Made by a program: the position numbers and the translations under genes. From Galaxea fascicularis (lineage: Eukaryota; Cnidaria; Anthozoa; Scleractinia; Euphylliidae), in contig OX419344.1 in NCBI GenBank assembly GCA_948470475.1, positions 22,018,225 through 22,082,224 of the forward strand: a DNA stretch of 64,000 nucleotides, read 5' to 3'. Below the pieces are notes generated by a model. That model saw nothing but the letters and a program-made list of their open reading frames with translations. It had not been told where the DNA came from and searched no databases. This document shows positions 14,101 to 26,400 of this stretch, piece after piece. Position 1 is the first letter of the stretch, and every line of letters begins with the position of its first letter.

Positions 14101-15911
14101 TGGCAAGGCTGTAATTATACCTATAAAGAAATAACAACCACAAACACTTTGAGAATCTCAATTCTTGTGATATTTCTTTTAAATTGTAAATTATCTACAC
14201 AATAAAATCCATCTATGGTCCTAAAAAAGGAGATAGCTACAGGCAGCTATAGATCACAGAAGATAACTTTTCTGACATTAAACAACAATTTTGTACTCAA
14301 ATACCAGACAGGGACCTAATCATTCATGTATCACCAATAAAAAAGGTTTCCTCTTATTGCTCCCAGAAGAGGTAATTCCCCAAAAAACAAAACAGCCACA
14401 TGCAACCTTTTTAACCACTAGTGATGTAATTTTCCAATAAAAAGGGAAGTCTTACTTATGGCCATTATACCAGTATATTCAAGTTCAATCTAAAACCTAA
14501 TCCGACTAGAACGTGTATGTAGCCTGCAGTGTTTTACAAGCACCTTTCTTCTCTATTTTTTATGTTCTTAAATGCCTGAAGGAACAGGTACAAAGAGAGG
14601 TGGCTTGACATACATTGAAAACTACATTTTCATAGTTATTCATCATCAATCTGGTTGACCACAGGATACCCAGATAATCACAGGATACTCCCCATACAAT
14701 GTGGAAACGATTGGTTGTTGCTAGCTACTTTAACTAAAACACTACTTACATTTCCTCTGGTATTGACCAAGACATTACTCCTCTTTGTAAGCGTGCAACA
14801 AATAACAAGGGATAGATATGACTTGCCATTTCACTTTTGACACCAACTCGAACTGCATAAGGCTGGAGAGAACAAAAATAAATACATTTTTGCATTAAAA
14901 CAACTTCCAAAATAAACTTAAGAAACACCTTGACCACAATGGGTAACAACCCCCCTGGGTTACCCCTGATGAATGTTGCCTGTTTTATTGATGCAGCTTA
15001 CTAAGGCCAAACAAGAAGTGACTTAAATCAAATAAAAGGGAGCCAGTGCTGGCTGTTATTTCGATAAGAATCCAAACACTCATTTCAAATCATACTATTT
15101 GTTACTATATTTGTTTAGTGTCTCTCTTTTCTCATGTTATTTCCGAAGAAATAAGGATTGATTGATTGACTGATTGGAATCTGTAATTGCAGGTAACTCA
15201 AGTGGCCAGCACAGAAAAACTCAAGTGTTTGCATGTCTTAAGGAGGAGCCCCCTTAAGGAAGGTGTCCATAAAGACAGTTAGTTGTAGGACAAATATCCA
15301 TCTTCTTAACCAACTTACTAAGCTTTTTCCTTAGCTGCAAGCTTACTGTCTCATGCTCATCCAACATTTACGTAAAACCTGCTTCTAATACATGTAATAT
15401 TACCAGAATTGCCTCAGCAAGTCATGCAGGAAAACCATGCCAACGGTCACGAAAAAATATTTCTCAATTTTTCCCCAGCTCTAGTCTTCTTGGTATTGAA
15501 AACAGGGGCTCATGATTGAGTTCATCCTTATTATGAACTGACAAAAAAGATCCAAGGTCTTTGAGGTCAAATATATTAAGCTTATATTATTAGTCGGCTG
15601 GAGTCAACATTCCTGTGTCAACCTTTATAAACCAAGATGACCTCAGAATGAAGTTGAGCACAATCTGATGTCACGACTTTAAATAACAGTTAGTATTATT
15701 TTTTTTTTACCTTACTCTTGTCTGGCCAAGAATACTTGTACAACCAGACCTCTTCTCTGTTGTTGGACACCATCCCTGTTGTTTTACTCCCCATTGAGCC
15801 ATTAATATACTCAAGAAACTTATTTGCACCAGCATTAACAACCAACAGAGTCCCGGAAACCGTAAGCAAACTCGCAGAAATGCAGAAAACACACACGATG
15901 ATGGGACGCAT
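1687..15911 (-). CDS. SIDT: SID1 transmembrane family protein (SIDT1/SIDT2-like), 26 coding exons, 813 aa
   Basis: Coding exons in transcript order: 15711-15911, 14750-14862, 13956-14120, 13494-13539, 13230-13331, 12644-12738, 11492-11610, 10164-10257, 9341-9408, 8946-9020, 8491-8648, 7711-7784, 7366-7432, 7056-7129, 6889-6963, 6070-6118, 5838-5880, 5422-5496, 5189-5325, 4561-4663, 4214-4281, 3905-3951, 3556-3661, 3062-3172, 2119-2232, 1687-1749. All introns are GT/AG and phases agree throughout (2442 nt). The protein has a signal peptide, a large N-terminal extracellular domain (to about residue 280), a first membrane span, a charged loop (about 312-440), then a multi-span core. Family hallmarks read directly: [28 protein letters not shown] (about 550-556) with a following [14 protein letters not shown] (about 776-785) and the C-terminus KIPVF. 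The Ser/His/Asp and HxxxH residues match the metal site known for this CREST-type family. Known roles are double-stranded RNA uptake or export and lipid/cholesterol handling in plasma or endolysosomal membranes. Small-exon boundaries could be off by a few bases. Whether it is SIDT1 or SIDT2 cannot be decided by eye. Confidence 0.93.
4741..5110. repeat. C-rich degenerate interspersed repeat in a SIDT intron
   Basis: The sequence has runs such as CCCCTCCTTGG, GGGGGTACTCC and several CCCCTAA units, unlike the flanking intron. A related style of sequence occurs near 25130-25240 and 63400-63540 in this window. It is non-coding. Confidence 0.35.
6240..6720. repeat. GC-richer insert in a SIDT intron
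   Basis: Between SIDT exons 15 and 16 a block of clearly higher GC than its flanks appears, with long open frames on both strands but no protein I recognise. It probably is an inserted repeat. No terminal repeats were found. Confidence 0.3.
7130..7246 (-). mobile_element. Half copy of a fold-back MITE abutting SIDT exon 14
   Basis: This stretch matches, end to inner part, the right half (reverse complement) of the palindromic element at 48041-48236: the terminal TTAAAGAAAA..GACAAAACTTTTAAG block, then a GACATGTT block, then the inner segment with AAAGCATTGGAAGTTGAATT. Its outer end coincides with the 3' splice site of SIDT exon 14 (exon starts at 7129). Confidence 0.75.
7659..7676. repeat. 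Poly-G tract
   Basis: A run of about 18 G with one early interruption in a SIDT intron. A second long G run occurs near 32195-32209 and a C run near 25190. Confidence 0.8.
8748..8921. repeat. Intronic repeat, copy 1 of a pair
   Basis: Shares blocks such as TGTATTAAAGATTAATATA, TTTAATATTTCAAG and GAAATAAACAGTATAAAAAT with 11985-12131 in the same orientation. Both copies are in introns of the same SIDT gene. Confidence 0.7.
9155..9180. repeat. GAT trinucleotide microsatellite
   Basis: About eight GAT units in a SIDT intron. Confidence 0.8.
9837..9980. mobile_element. 144-bp fold-back MITE
   Basis: The left arm (GTGTCTTTTCAGTAATAGAT..TCAAAATGTGGCAAGAACA) is the reverse complement, with scattered mismatches, of the right arm ending GAACAGACAC at 9980. 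The centre is a short spacer. It is non-coding and lies in a SIDT intron. Confidence 0.8.
11643..11938 (-). mobile_element. About 295-bp dispersed repeat, copy A
   Basis: The reverse complement aligns over its whole length with 40099-40387: TTATATCTCTCAGTTG, GTGATTGGTCAATTTTG, CTAAATTTGAAAGTTTCC, CCCATTGATTTATGGCC and CTTACAGTATGGACCTC occur in the same order. Non-coding; in the SIDT intron between exons 6 and 7. Confidence 0.85.
11985..12131. repeat. Intronic repeat, copy 2 of a pair
   Basis: Direct, diverged copy of 8748-8921 with several short deletions. Either an old local duplication or two insertions of one repeat family. Confidence 0.7.
15849..15911 (-). other. Signal peptide of the SIDT protein
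   Basis: The first residues run [20 protein letters not shown]: a short basic start followed by a hydrophobic core, typical of a secretory signal. This supports choosing the ATG at 15911 and placing the N-terminal domain outside the cytosol. The cleavage point is not determined. Confidence 0.7.
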
Positions 15912-18900
15912 GTCGACTTCCAGTCATTGCATAGCTTGGGTGGCGGACATCTTGTTTTTTTTGTGACTCTCGTCACTTCCGTTGAGCTTGCAGAGCATTG
16001 TGGTCCATGAAAAAATATTGTTTCGTTTCCAGGCTCTCTCCGGAAGGCATTACCGGAAGTCAATTAGGAGCAAAGCTGAAGAAAATCGGGAAGTAATTAG
16101 TTTTGTTTTCTTTTCGTATTCAATTTCCTACAAGCTCTTTCCTGTTTTTTCTTTTATTGATATGTCTTATTCATTTCATCTTGAAGCCCACCCAGTCGCA
16201 TCCCTTTTCATCGGCACTGATGCAGACAAACACAGATAACCAAGGAAGGCAGAAACTAAACTAATTGGAAAATCATGTAAATAAGTACAATCATGGATTT
16301 TAGATCCACAATGAGGTCGAAAATGGGTAAGTGTGTTTAAAACAAAAGCTGAGGACTGTGATAAAGATTTTAGAGATTTCTGATGGTTGCATGCATCTGA
16401 ACTGAAACTATAAGCAGACATCGGAGAAAAGATAAATATCTCAATTGATTTCCTTTATTTGAATTCTATTTTCTTTTTCATACAACATGTTAATTCACGA
16501 TTTATTTTCCTGTCTGGACAGCATTGATCAAAGGCTCTTTCAGATCGGAAGTGACGATGTATAATTCAATATGCTGTCTTTTGGTTAATTGGTTTACGTG
16601 CAAAACAAAAAGATGTTGGGGCACAAGCCCTAATGAATCGTCTGAGTGGATTAAAAAACCCATAGTTTTAAATCCAGTCGATGCATGCGCCAAATGTCAA
16701 TATTTTTAACCCATTGGGAAAGCACTCTCGATAAACCCGTTATTCTTTTGTTTCATCGTCAAGTAGTTTGGCAAAAAGTAAAATAAACTGTGTGTCTTCC
16801 AAAAACCATTTTTGAAGAAACTGATCCTTTGAAATTTTTGGTGGAGACACCGCAAGAGAGATACCCTCTTCCTTGTTAAATTTTTCCGCGCCACTCCCAA
16901 TTGTTGGCGGAGGCACAATTGAATGAAAAGATTTTTTGTCAACAGTGGGTTTTTGTCTCAGGATAAATTAGACAGATTTTTCATTAGTCCAAAGTAGGGA
17001 CTTTCAAGATGCAGATCAAAGCAAACAGCTTACAGTGTACTTCGCTTTGTCAAATAAACGCCATTTTAAAATCGCATTTACAGTTTCTTCAATTCTCAGA
17101 CTGAATTTCAGCGTTAGTCGAAAATATGCCACTTCCGCCGGAAATAATGCGCTGGCGTTGTTAAGTGTAAGCTGTTTCAGCCTATTTGCCATTTGCGCTC
17201 TCAGAAACGCTTGAAATTCTATTTCTTGGATTGTTCAACGGCTTCTGAAAAAGTCAAGTAGAAGTCTTTAGGGAATAAACAGATCGATTTGGGGGTATCC
17301 GACATCTATTGTCTCCATGATCAGCAGCGAACGAGTAATATAAAGTGCAAAACATAATGGTGCTTTATGCCGGCTTTATGCCGCAGCGACTTCACCGAGA
17401 ATGATTGACATGTGTCATTAGGTCGCCGTAAAAGAAAGGGTTGAATTTCACAAGAAAGGTTTGCGTCTCACTCATAATTTCATGAGTTTCTCACGGGTTT
17501 GTGAAGGCTGAAAAGCATTTTTGCCGTCTAAAAAGAAGAGGCGAAGGGTACTTAATCACAGTAGAATCGCAATATCCCTAAGCAGCATTTTGGGTATGTA
17601 TTCTAATCTACATGAACAAGTGAGTGTGGTTCATTTGTATGAACAACACTTTCAAAGTGTGTTCAGTTTTTGTGTTCACTGTTTGTGAAGCTTCTGCTGT
17701 TTAGTGTAATTCCTGTTAACGCTATCCTAAGGTTAAGTTTTGTGTTACGTTCACGACAACTTAAGCCAAATTTATCGCTCGTGTGTATAACCTCCATAGT
17801 TGTTTACCATGCATAAAAACATGACAGATGAAGGGTAATTTTGAGTGAAAGTATCTATGCTGTGGGAGCTTACAGTTAACCTTATTTCTTAATTTAGTTC
17901 TTTGATATGTTCGAATATAAAATTCGAAAACGTGCTTGGCCGAAAATTAGAGGATTATATTTGTATTTTTGGATACGGAAACGGTAAGCATGGTTCGGTT
18001 TCGTTTGTCTTCTTGGCTCTCTAAATCTTGAACTCGACGTTAAGCTTAAGCTTATTACTTGTAAATCTTTAAAGCATTCGACTTTTAATGGCAGTAACTC
18101 ATTTTAAACAAACTGTTTCTTGTGAAAGAACCCTGAAGTGACCCGAAAGCAGAGTTCTTTTTCTTACAGCTTTTTTATGGGAAGAATTCAGTTCAAACCG
18201 CAAGCGGCGAATTGTGTGAAATTTCAATTCCACTTACGAAAATTTGGCACTAGATAATAATTGAGCCTCTGAGGTTAATTTTAAACTTTGAATCTGCCCC
18301 AGACAAACCGACACTGAGCCATTGTTTCCTTCATCTAAAGAGTTTGTTGCGTTTCAACCAAGTAATAAAATCGTGCTTTGTTATCAAACATCTACAGCCA
18401 CTTGTAATGTACATTTGTGCAAAAATGTGAATGTTCACGTCCTTTGTATTCAGCTGTTTTGCAAATATGCATCAATTTCGGCTTTTCCTCATTATGGGAA
18501 ATTTCCAAGGTTTCAAGTGTTGTTTACCGAAACCTTTGGTCATCGACCCGAGTTTTTTCTATAATTTTGGAGATAATCCCTTCTTTGTCTTCGTTGCACT
18601 GCACAACATATGTGTTCTTCGGTTTGCGATTTCTATAGTAATTGGCCGACTAATTTTGCTTAGGGCGCAGTTAATGCCTTTTCAAAGCAAGGTTGCTTTC
18701 TCGATAAATAATGAACCGCCAAAAAAAGCAAAAGTTTTGTTGTGATTTGTGTTCAAATGTTATTTGATCCTTTCCATCTTTCAGCGATGGAATCAGCATG
18801 CTTGTTGATTGATGTTATTAAAACTTGTTGTTGTTTCGCAAATCGAAAATAGTGGTATTTCTGAAAGAAGATTCCATAACAAGAAAAACAGTCTCTATTG

Positions 18901-21900
18901 TTACCTTAATACCTTAGAAGGTAGGTAATAAGAATTAAAGTTTTACACGAACGTTCTGTAATTAAATGTTCAGGAACACCTAGTCACGTTCAAAAGTTGA
19001 AATCAACATGCGTCGAGATTGCTTGTTCGATTTCAGTTAAAGATTTACTTCGAGCTTTTTTGCGACAGAGCTAAACATGTTCGACACCTGATATTACTAC
19101 ACAATGACTTTTCAAGTTTTAAAAAGTTTGGTTCATGCGCATGATGTCATGTTAACGACGACTTCCCTCAGCAGGGACACCTAAAAATAGTCTGATGTTC
19201 ATGACGAAACAGGAATCATTAGATTATATTAGGCCTTGCTTTAGCTGAAAGTGTGATTATCGTCATAAAAAAGTTCATATTACATACAGTTCCACATGAA
19301 AATGTGATCCACAGCTTCTTTTTAGATGCCATAAGGCAGATTTCATCCACAGGCCAACCTAGATTTGATTTACCAACTCAATCACAGTTAACAAGCTTGT
19401 ACAGCTTTACAGTCTGAATTAGAGGTAGACACTATACACTATACTGTTGTGTTTACTTGGATTATTGGTGACACTCGTATTTCAGCTGATCAGCCATTTT
19501 GTGTAGTTTAAGAAATAGCACATGAAAGTACTGTTCTGTAGCTGTCATTTGAGCTGTAATACCATAAGGTCCTGTACACATTTGGACAATAAACTAATAT
19601 GGAGCTTATACAACTGTTTCTACATTGTACATTGCGGTGCTTAAAAAAATGCTTTTTTATGACATTTCCACTTCATTGTCAACTTTACCATAAATGCTAT
19701 CTCAATTTAAATCTACAAGTCCAAAGGATTGAAAACTTAATCAAAAAGTGTCGCTTATATATTTATTCCTACTTACAAAAAGACCACTTATGTTTTAGAT
19801 CTTGGAGCTGTTATTTGTCAGTATTGCCGACAAGACTACACTGAAATTGGACATTACTAAATGTGAGCAAATGGGTGGCTTTTTAGGTTTCTTTTGATAT
19901 AAGTTTGTTTAAATTGTGATTTAATATTTTTTCTCTGACATGAATGGCCCATGTATTACAAAGAAGTAGAGTTCTTATAATATATTTCTTCAAAGGAAAA
20001 GAAACAAGTATTATGAAGTTTGGTGATTGTTCCTTGACACAATGACAAAGCTTGGCTAATAAACTTTTTCAAGTTGCAAACCATTTAATTTTTCGTTTTC
20101 ATGCATAGCTATACACCGTCACAAAGTTTTAAGGCTTTGTTGTTGCAAATAAACAGTAGGTACCCCTTTGACTTCCCTTATGCCCTGCAAGAGTTAGTTT
20201 TTTAATAATCTGTGTCGTAATTATTGTAAGTGTTTGAAGAGAAATATATTGCTCTTTATCTGATCATGTGGCGCCAGTAGGTTGATTATTAGGGTAGACT
20301 GGGTTCTTCACACTGTCTTTGCATTGTAATTGTAAACTAGTAATTGAGGCTGTTACACATGAAATATCACCAGGTGCTGTTTTTAAGGTTCTTTTACAAC
20401 TGACCTTTGTTATCATGTGTTTTCAGATGAGTTTTAAGACAACTGGTCATGCATGACCTTTTCAGTCATCACACTAGGGTATCTTATTTCTTTGGGAAAA
20501 TTGTAAACAATGATGACTTGCAGTTTTCATTCTATTTTGGTCGTCTAGTGTTTTGAACTTTGTGTCAAGATGATGCCTTGTTCTGTTATTTGTACATGCA
20601 AACAAATTGATCTAGCTCACTATACCTTTCTTTACACTAACAGTGAAATGTGTTTTGTTTCAAGAGTTTTCCTTGTTAAAAAAATTAATATTAAAATCCA
20701 GACTTCTGTGCTTCTGTTGCTGAGATCAAAATGAGGAAAGAAATGTGTGATAAGCCTTTTGCAATCATCTTTCACTGTGGATATTAATTGAAGGATGAGT
20801 TAGATTTGGGAGAACTTCACTGAAGTACATTGTTAATGTTCAAAATAAAGGATTAATTGATTAACTGATTATTTGATGTCATATGGCATGGTACATTTCA
20901 ATGAAAGCAAGCTGGGCATAAAAATATTTTGTGTTACAATTTTATTTGTGACATTATTCATAAATTAACTGAAGCATAGTCAGTAATCTTATGGTCATTC
21001 ATGGCACTCCATTCACCTCTTTCTTGAAATCATTATTTTCATTAGAAGAGTAAAATTTGATTACTTACTGTTGATTTAGTTCATGGAGAGTGCAAACAGT
21101 ACCAAATTTCTGTACACTGCTAGTTCTGTGGTATGGCCTTCAATAATAAACACGTTACTCTGCTGGATTGTTGCCAAAATCTTGTGGAAGTTTCCTAGAT
21201 TTTCTGGTATCACAGGAAAAGGCTGTTAATTTGCTTTCAATATTTAATTATTAAATAGTCACAGTGTACTGTATGAGTTTATCTGTAGGATTGATGGTAA
21301 AAATCATGTTGTTGAGTTGTATGATTATTACAAACATCACCGCTACCGTACAATGACTTCAATAGATGGAATGGGCACGCTTTAGGATTTCATCCACATG
21401 TCCAAACATAAGGAGTCACTTGAAGAACATAATAAACAGCACCACAGGAGAGTGTCTCCTGAGTAGTGCTATTTTATGAAATGGGCATGCACACTTTAAG
21501 ATTTCTTTACAAAGACCTCAAAGGTAAGGTTACAAAAGGTACTACAGGAATGTACTCCCTAACAATACCCTACATGGAAGCACTAGTGGTAATTGTAATA
21601 TCATTCATTTGAATGGTCACCTCAGACCACCTCAATCCTTTAGAACCATCTTAATGGATAGCACCTAAGGAAAGTATTGTCATTTGAATGGTTACACTTC
21701 AGAGGTTGCTAGAAGTTGTGGTTTGTGCTCTAGAAAAAAAAGCCTACTGATATAGTTGATTTGGGTGACAAGGAAATCTTTTAAAGAAAATTGTAAGCAA
21801 TATTCTAAAAGCTAAAATTGGCTTATCTTGATAATGTATGTCTAATGATTACAAAGAGGAGGTATGTTAAACATTGAGTCGCATGTAGACAAATTTCAAA

Positions 21901-22654
21901 GGCATCTCATAAAAGTTTACTCCTGTGGTATGTTTGGTTAAGTTTAAGTAGGTTACTACAAAAAATAATTATTGTAATCACTTTATGCAAGTGTCAAATC
22001 TTTCCAGCCGAACACAGGTGCTCCACAAATTGGTGAAACTGGAAATCAAATGAACTCTTAATCAACTCATATCAAATCAAATGTTGATTTCTTAAAGGGT
22101 GTATTTGCTTATGCATTGAAAGTACTTGACATAGTCAACACAGATACATGTACAACTGTACTTTGCAGTTTGGAATTTTAACTGGGAGTGAAATTGAAAT
22201 TTGTAACTTAAACCTGAGTGGCTGCTGTCCGTTTGTCTTTTGGTGATCTCATTTCATAATCCTCATACATAAATGAATGCAAACAGGCTGGACAACAAAT
22301 TATTTTACAAGTCCAAGGACTGAATGTTACCCCCTAGTAGCAGGATCATTCGAACGTAGACATGGTGTTGCATACTGCCAACAGGCTCTTTCTAGCTAGT
22401 TTTAAACCCTTGTGGGTGGTCTAGTTAGTATTCCAACCTGTAAACTCACACCCTATTAAGTATGGCATTACAGAAGTAAGTTGTGTGGGTAAGGTCCAAA
22501 AGTGTGTTTACTTGATAATCAGAAATTGTCAGTCTACAATGATTTCAAGTCAATGATTATTAAAGTTTTAAAATAGCATTGTAAAACACAGTTAATGAAG
22601 CATGAGATTTTACACTAGTTATAAGTTTGTCATGTTAATAAAAAATGTTTTTTC

Positions 22655-22765
22655 AACATTCCTATTGCAAGTGAGACATGAATCTACATTCATACTCTAT
22701 CAAAATAATGTGGATTGCATGTCTGTATTGTGACACTGTCTGCTACATTAATTGTCTCATCTACA
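22655..22765 (+). repeat. Diverged direct repeat, copy 1
   Basis: Contains AACATTCCTATTGCAAGTGA, GAGACATGAATCTAC and CTGCTACATTAATTGTC, matching 22929-23040 in order and orientation. Confidence 0.55.
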
Positions 22766-22780
22766 TGTACAAGTTACACT

Positions 22781-22860
22781 TAACTTGGTATGAACACCGG
22801 ACTGCTGAGTGTGAGGTGGTGGGTTCAACTCCCAGTGTGGAATGGAATTAACCAGAATTG
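22781..22860 (+). repeat. tRNA-like (B-box containing) SINE fragment
   Basis: A GGTGGTGGGTTCAACTCCC segment resembles a pol III B box following a degenerate A-box-like part. A similar GGGTTCAACTTCC is found near 29405. It sits between two copies of a direct repeat. It does not fold as a full tRNA by eye. Confidence 0.4.
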
Positions 22861-22928
22861 TAAAATAATTGATGAGCTCATGCTGGCTGTGTGCTCAACG
22901 TATGCCTTAGTCCAGGTGATTGTCATTT

Positions 22929-23040
22929 TGTAACATTCCTAATGTGAAAAGAGACATGAATGTATGTTCATCCTCTGGCAAATATAATGGGGATTCTGTG
23001 TCTCTGCTGACACACCCTGCTACATTAATAATTATCATTC
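22929..23040 (+). repeat. Diverged direct repeat, copy 2
   Basis: Second copy of the 22655-22765 unit, with AACATTCCTAATGTGAAAAG, GAGACATGAATG and CTGCTACATTAATAAT. Confidence 0.55.
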
Positions 23041-23190
23041 ATTCTGCATAGCAAAAAGGAGCAACTACAGCTGTATCTCTACTCTTGTATTGAGCGGTGC
23101 ACAAGTTTTTTATTTCTTCTCGCAATGGTTTTATGTTAATTGACAAGACATCTATCTAGGTGTATTTTATAAAAGGTTTAGCAAAATCCA

Positions 23191-23333
23191 GGTCAGCCTC
23201 GGTGTAAAAACTTGACGAGGTTTTCTTTGTTTTATGAGGTATTGTTTTCCTGTACGCTAATGTTTACAATGTTTTGTTGTCTTTGTTTTACGTCACTTGT
23301 GAGCTTCACAGGTTTTTACACCGAGGATGAGCC
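23191..23333. mobile_element. 143-bp MITE with 9-bp target duplication upstream of Robo
   Basis: Inverted ends (CCTCGGTGTAAAAAC near 23197 and GTTTTTACACCGAGG ending near 23326) are bounded by direct CAAAATCCA at 23182-23190 and 23334-23342. The 9-bp duplication suggests a Mutator-like origin (inference). It ends 150 bp upstream of the first coding Robo exon. Confidence 0.8.
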
Positions 23334-23483
23334 CAAAATCCAAACTGCCAGCTCTTTTAGCTAAGTGTAAGGAGTACCTTAGTTTACTATTAGGAGTTGT
23401 TTATTCATTTCTCATTTGGTATTGTAGTATTTTGTTGTATAATATGTGAGAAAACTGCAAAAGTAATTTGTTTTCATTTGCAG

Positions 23484-26400
23484 GGTTTATAAAAGGATGC
23501 ATCATTAGCGCCAACTAAAGAGTATTTATCACAAATTGTTGAAATGAGGTCCAGGAAACCACCAGTGTTTGCCATTTTGGTGTTAACATTATGCTGTACA
23601 TGGGTAAAGTATGCAGCCTGTCAAGGTAAGTACTTGTATCCTGAACTTATTTTAGTTGTAAAAGTGGTTCTCTTGGTTCTCTGCTGAAGTGAAATTGGCT
23701 TACATCAATAAATTACAAGATTTTTGAAAGTTAAACCAAACTTGTAAAGGAGGCAATCAAATTACTTTCTTACTATCTGCAACCAAAGATACTAAATGTG
23801 ATTTTATGATAACCTGTCATTTTCATTTTCGTTTTTATTTTTATTCTGTTAGTACAAGTTTGAAAAATATGCTCACAACAGATGACAATAATCTCTGCAA
23901 CTGTGATCTCTCAGAATAGCTTTTGTACAATGCATGTCTCTGCTTTGAGCCCTGTTTGCATTTGTCTAATTGCTTAATTTTGAGGTAGATGAAAAAATAC
24001 ATGTTTAATAGCCCTGTATGTGCACTGCAGTGTTACCTGGAGTTCAACAAAGTTTGTGAATACTTTTGATGGCCCAATTAAAATACAAGGAGTGTGTGAG
24101 ATCCAGATGTGGATTTGTTAAGTTCACTTTCTGGAAGGAAGTCAACAGCTCTACCTTATTGTATAGCATTTGCATGTTTATAAGTGAGCGAAAATTTGTC
24201 AAGAAAGAGTACCAGACCGAGCACTGTCATTGGATAAATTTAATAAAGATGCCAAATCACATCACATTGCACAAGACAATCCAATGAGTCTGAGATCTGC
24301 TTAAAACAGAATATGAGATTCCTTAGAATAAGCCAGCTAATATCTCATAGATAGTCTATTCAAACACTAAGAAAAGATAAGTTAAAACTTAGCACCAAAT
24401 TTATCAAGGAAGCAAGCAAACAAATAATAACTGAATTTAAAAGGTGATACGTTCATGTTATATAGAACTTCATACTCAACAGTTTCTTTTTCTGTCATTG
24501 CTAATAGGGAGTGCACCAGTTATCACAGAACATCCTTCCGATCTTGTTGTTTTAAGGAACTCTGCAGCTGATCTTAAGTGCAAAGCCACAGGATCACCAG
24601 AGCCCACTATTCACTGGTTACATGATGGGGCGAAAGTAGAAGACGATGGACGGAGGCTTGTTCTGTCTAGTGGAACACTGCACTTTTTACGTGTGACCAG
24701 AGGGCGTAAAAGGACGGACACTGGCATTTATCAATGTGTAGCATCCAATCGCTATGGCACTGTTTACAGCAAAAATGCATCTTTCGTAGTTGGATGTAAG
24801 TTGGAACCTGACAGCATGTCTTATTGAAAAGTATATGTCAGCTGTGATCTTTTTTCTATTCTTTATTGAGCAGACTAAGCAGCCTACTTTGTCCAGCATT
24901 TTAAAGTGAGGATTTCATGCTCATTTGCATGCACACTGAAAATTGCTTTGTTATCGGTGGCATTGTGATATTTTTGTTTTATTTGGTCATCTGTCATTCT
25001 GGTCACTAAAATCATGACCTTTGATCACTGCACTATCTTTTGATGATCATAGTGATTAAAAAATAAACTGTTAAACAACGAAAAAAGGTATTTTTAATTT
25101 TAGGTTCAATTACCCTAAGCCGTACCAAATACCAAATTTACCCCCTAAAAGGTATGACAAGCACCTTTGTCAATTTTATAGGGGAGCCCCCCCCCCCCCA
25201 TCATTTTTATATGGGGCCCCCCTCCCTTTGGAAGAAATAGTATTGTTTTGTCATGCACAACTTTAGTTGGCTGTTTGTCTTGTCAAGAATGAGGTAAGAA
25301 ATACGCTCTCCTGTGCATGCGATAAGTATGAGGAAAACCTGAAAAATCGGTAGCGTTTGGACAGATATGAGATTATTAAAAAAAAAACTGGAAAGCCGAC
25401 CTGGTTGTAGCATGTTTTACGAGTCATAAGGCAAATGCACAATCCACTGCAGAATCCACTGCATGTTTTGCACGTGCAACCCTTTACTATCATTTTTTCA
25501 AGAGCAAACACCACTGCATAGTTGATGGCTGCCAATTACATTTTGTAGAAGCAGTCAACATTAGAGCTGCATAAGTTGTAATGTCACTTCTGATTTGTTT
25601 ATAAACAGTGGGCTTGAATTGACATCTGTTACAGCTTCAATTTGCACAATACTGTGATACCATCCCTACAACCTTTCAGGGTATACATGTAATATTGTCC
25701 AAACTGAAGTCACTCCTTGCATTTTAACTTTTCACTCTCACATAAGTATACTGTGACTCATGTCTGTAACATGTTCCAGAAATTATCTTGAGACTGGTGT
25801 GATGTCTGCCTCTCTACCCTCCTCTCAAAAAGGAATATTGCAACACCAATAAGATTATGATTATTGTTAAAGGCAAGAGTTGCTCTCTCTCAATAACTCA
25901 ATTAGCAAGATTTGACTGAAAGAATATGATCTTCTGTATTGTTTCAAACAGTATTCAAGAACTTTTTCCGGTCTGAACCTGAAGACCAAACCATCTATAC
26001 TGGTGAGACTGTGGTGCTGCAATGTTCACCTCCAAGGGGTCGCCCTTCACCCACCGTGTCTTGGCTTCATGATGGAGACTTGGTTTCAAACACCAGTAGA
26101 ACATTTATTTCTTCAAAAGGAAATTTGACCATTTCTCCTGTTTCTAAGGCTGATCAGGGCTCATATGTTTGCAGAGCAGAGCACCCTTTGGGAACTAGAG
26201 ATAGCCAGGAGGCTGTGCTTACTGTTAAAGGTGAGAGTTGCTCTCTTTACCAGGCTTTTCATGGTCCAGGGAAATTTAGAGAATTGTCTGTCATGCAGGG
26301 GAAGTCCTTATTTCAATCTGGAAGTCTGAGAAATTTAGTGGTCGGTTGGGCACTAGCAAGGCTGTGCACTACGAAATGTAGTTGGGCACCCATAATCTCT

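Larger units (their letters stand above)
15912..23483. other. Long non-coding interval: SIDT upstream region and probable Robo promoter/5' region
   Basis: No frame in this interval shows family similarity or a credible exon. It separates the divergent SIDT (start 15911) and Robo genes. The Robo transcript must begin upstream of its 23484 acceptor, so at least one untranslated exon and a promoter should lie here, but no core promoter motif could be placed with confidence. The interval includes the repeats annotated at 22655-23040 and 23191-23333. Confidence 0.5.

Noticed and set aside
18322..18745. Three overlapping plus-strand open frames upstream of Robo
   Set aside because: Low-complexity, hydrophobic translations without family features, no good splice signals, and AT-rich composition like the surrounding non-coding DNA.
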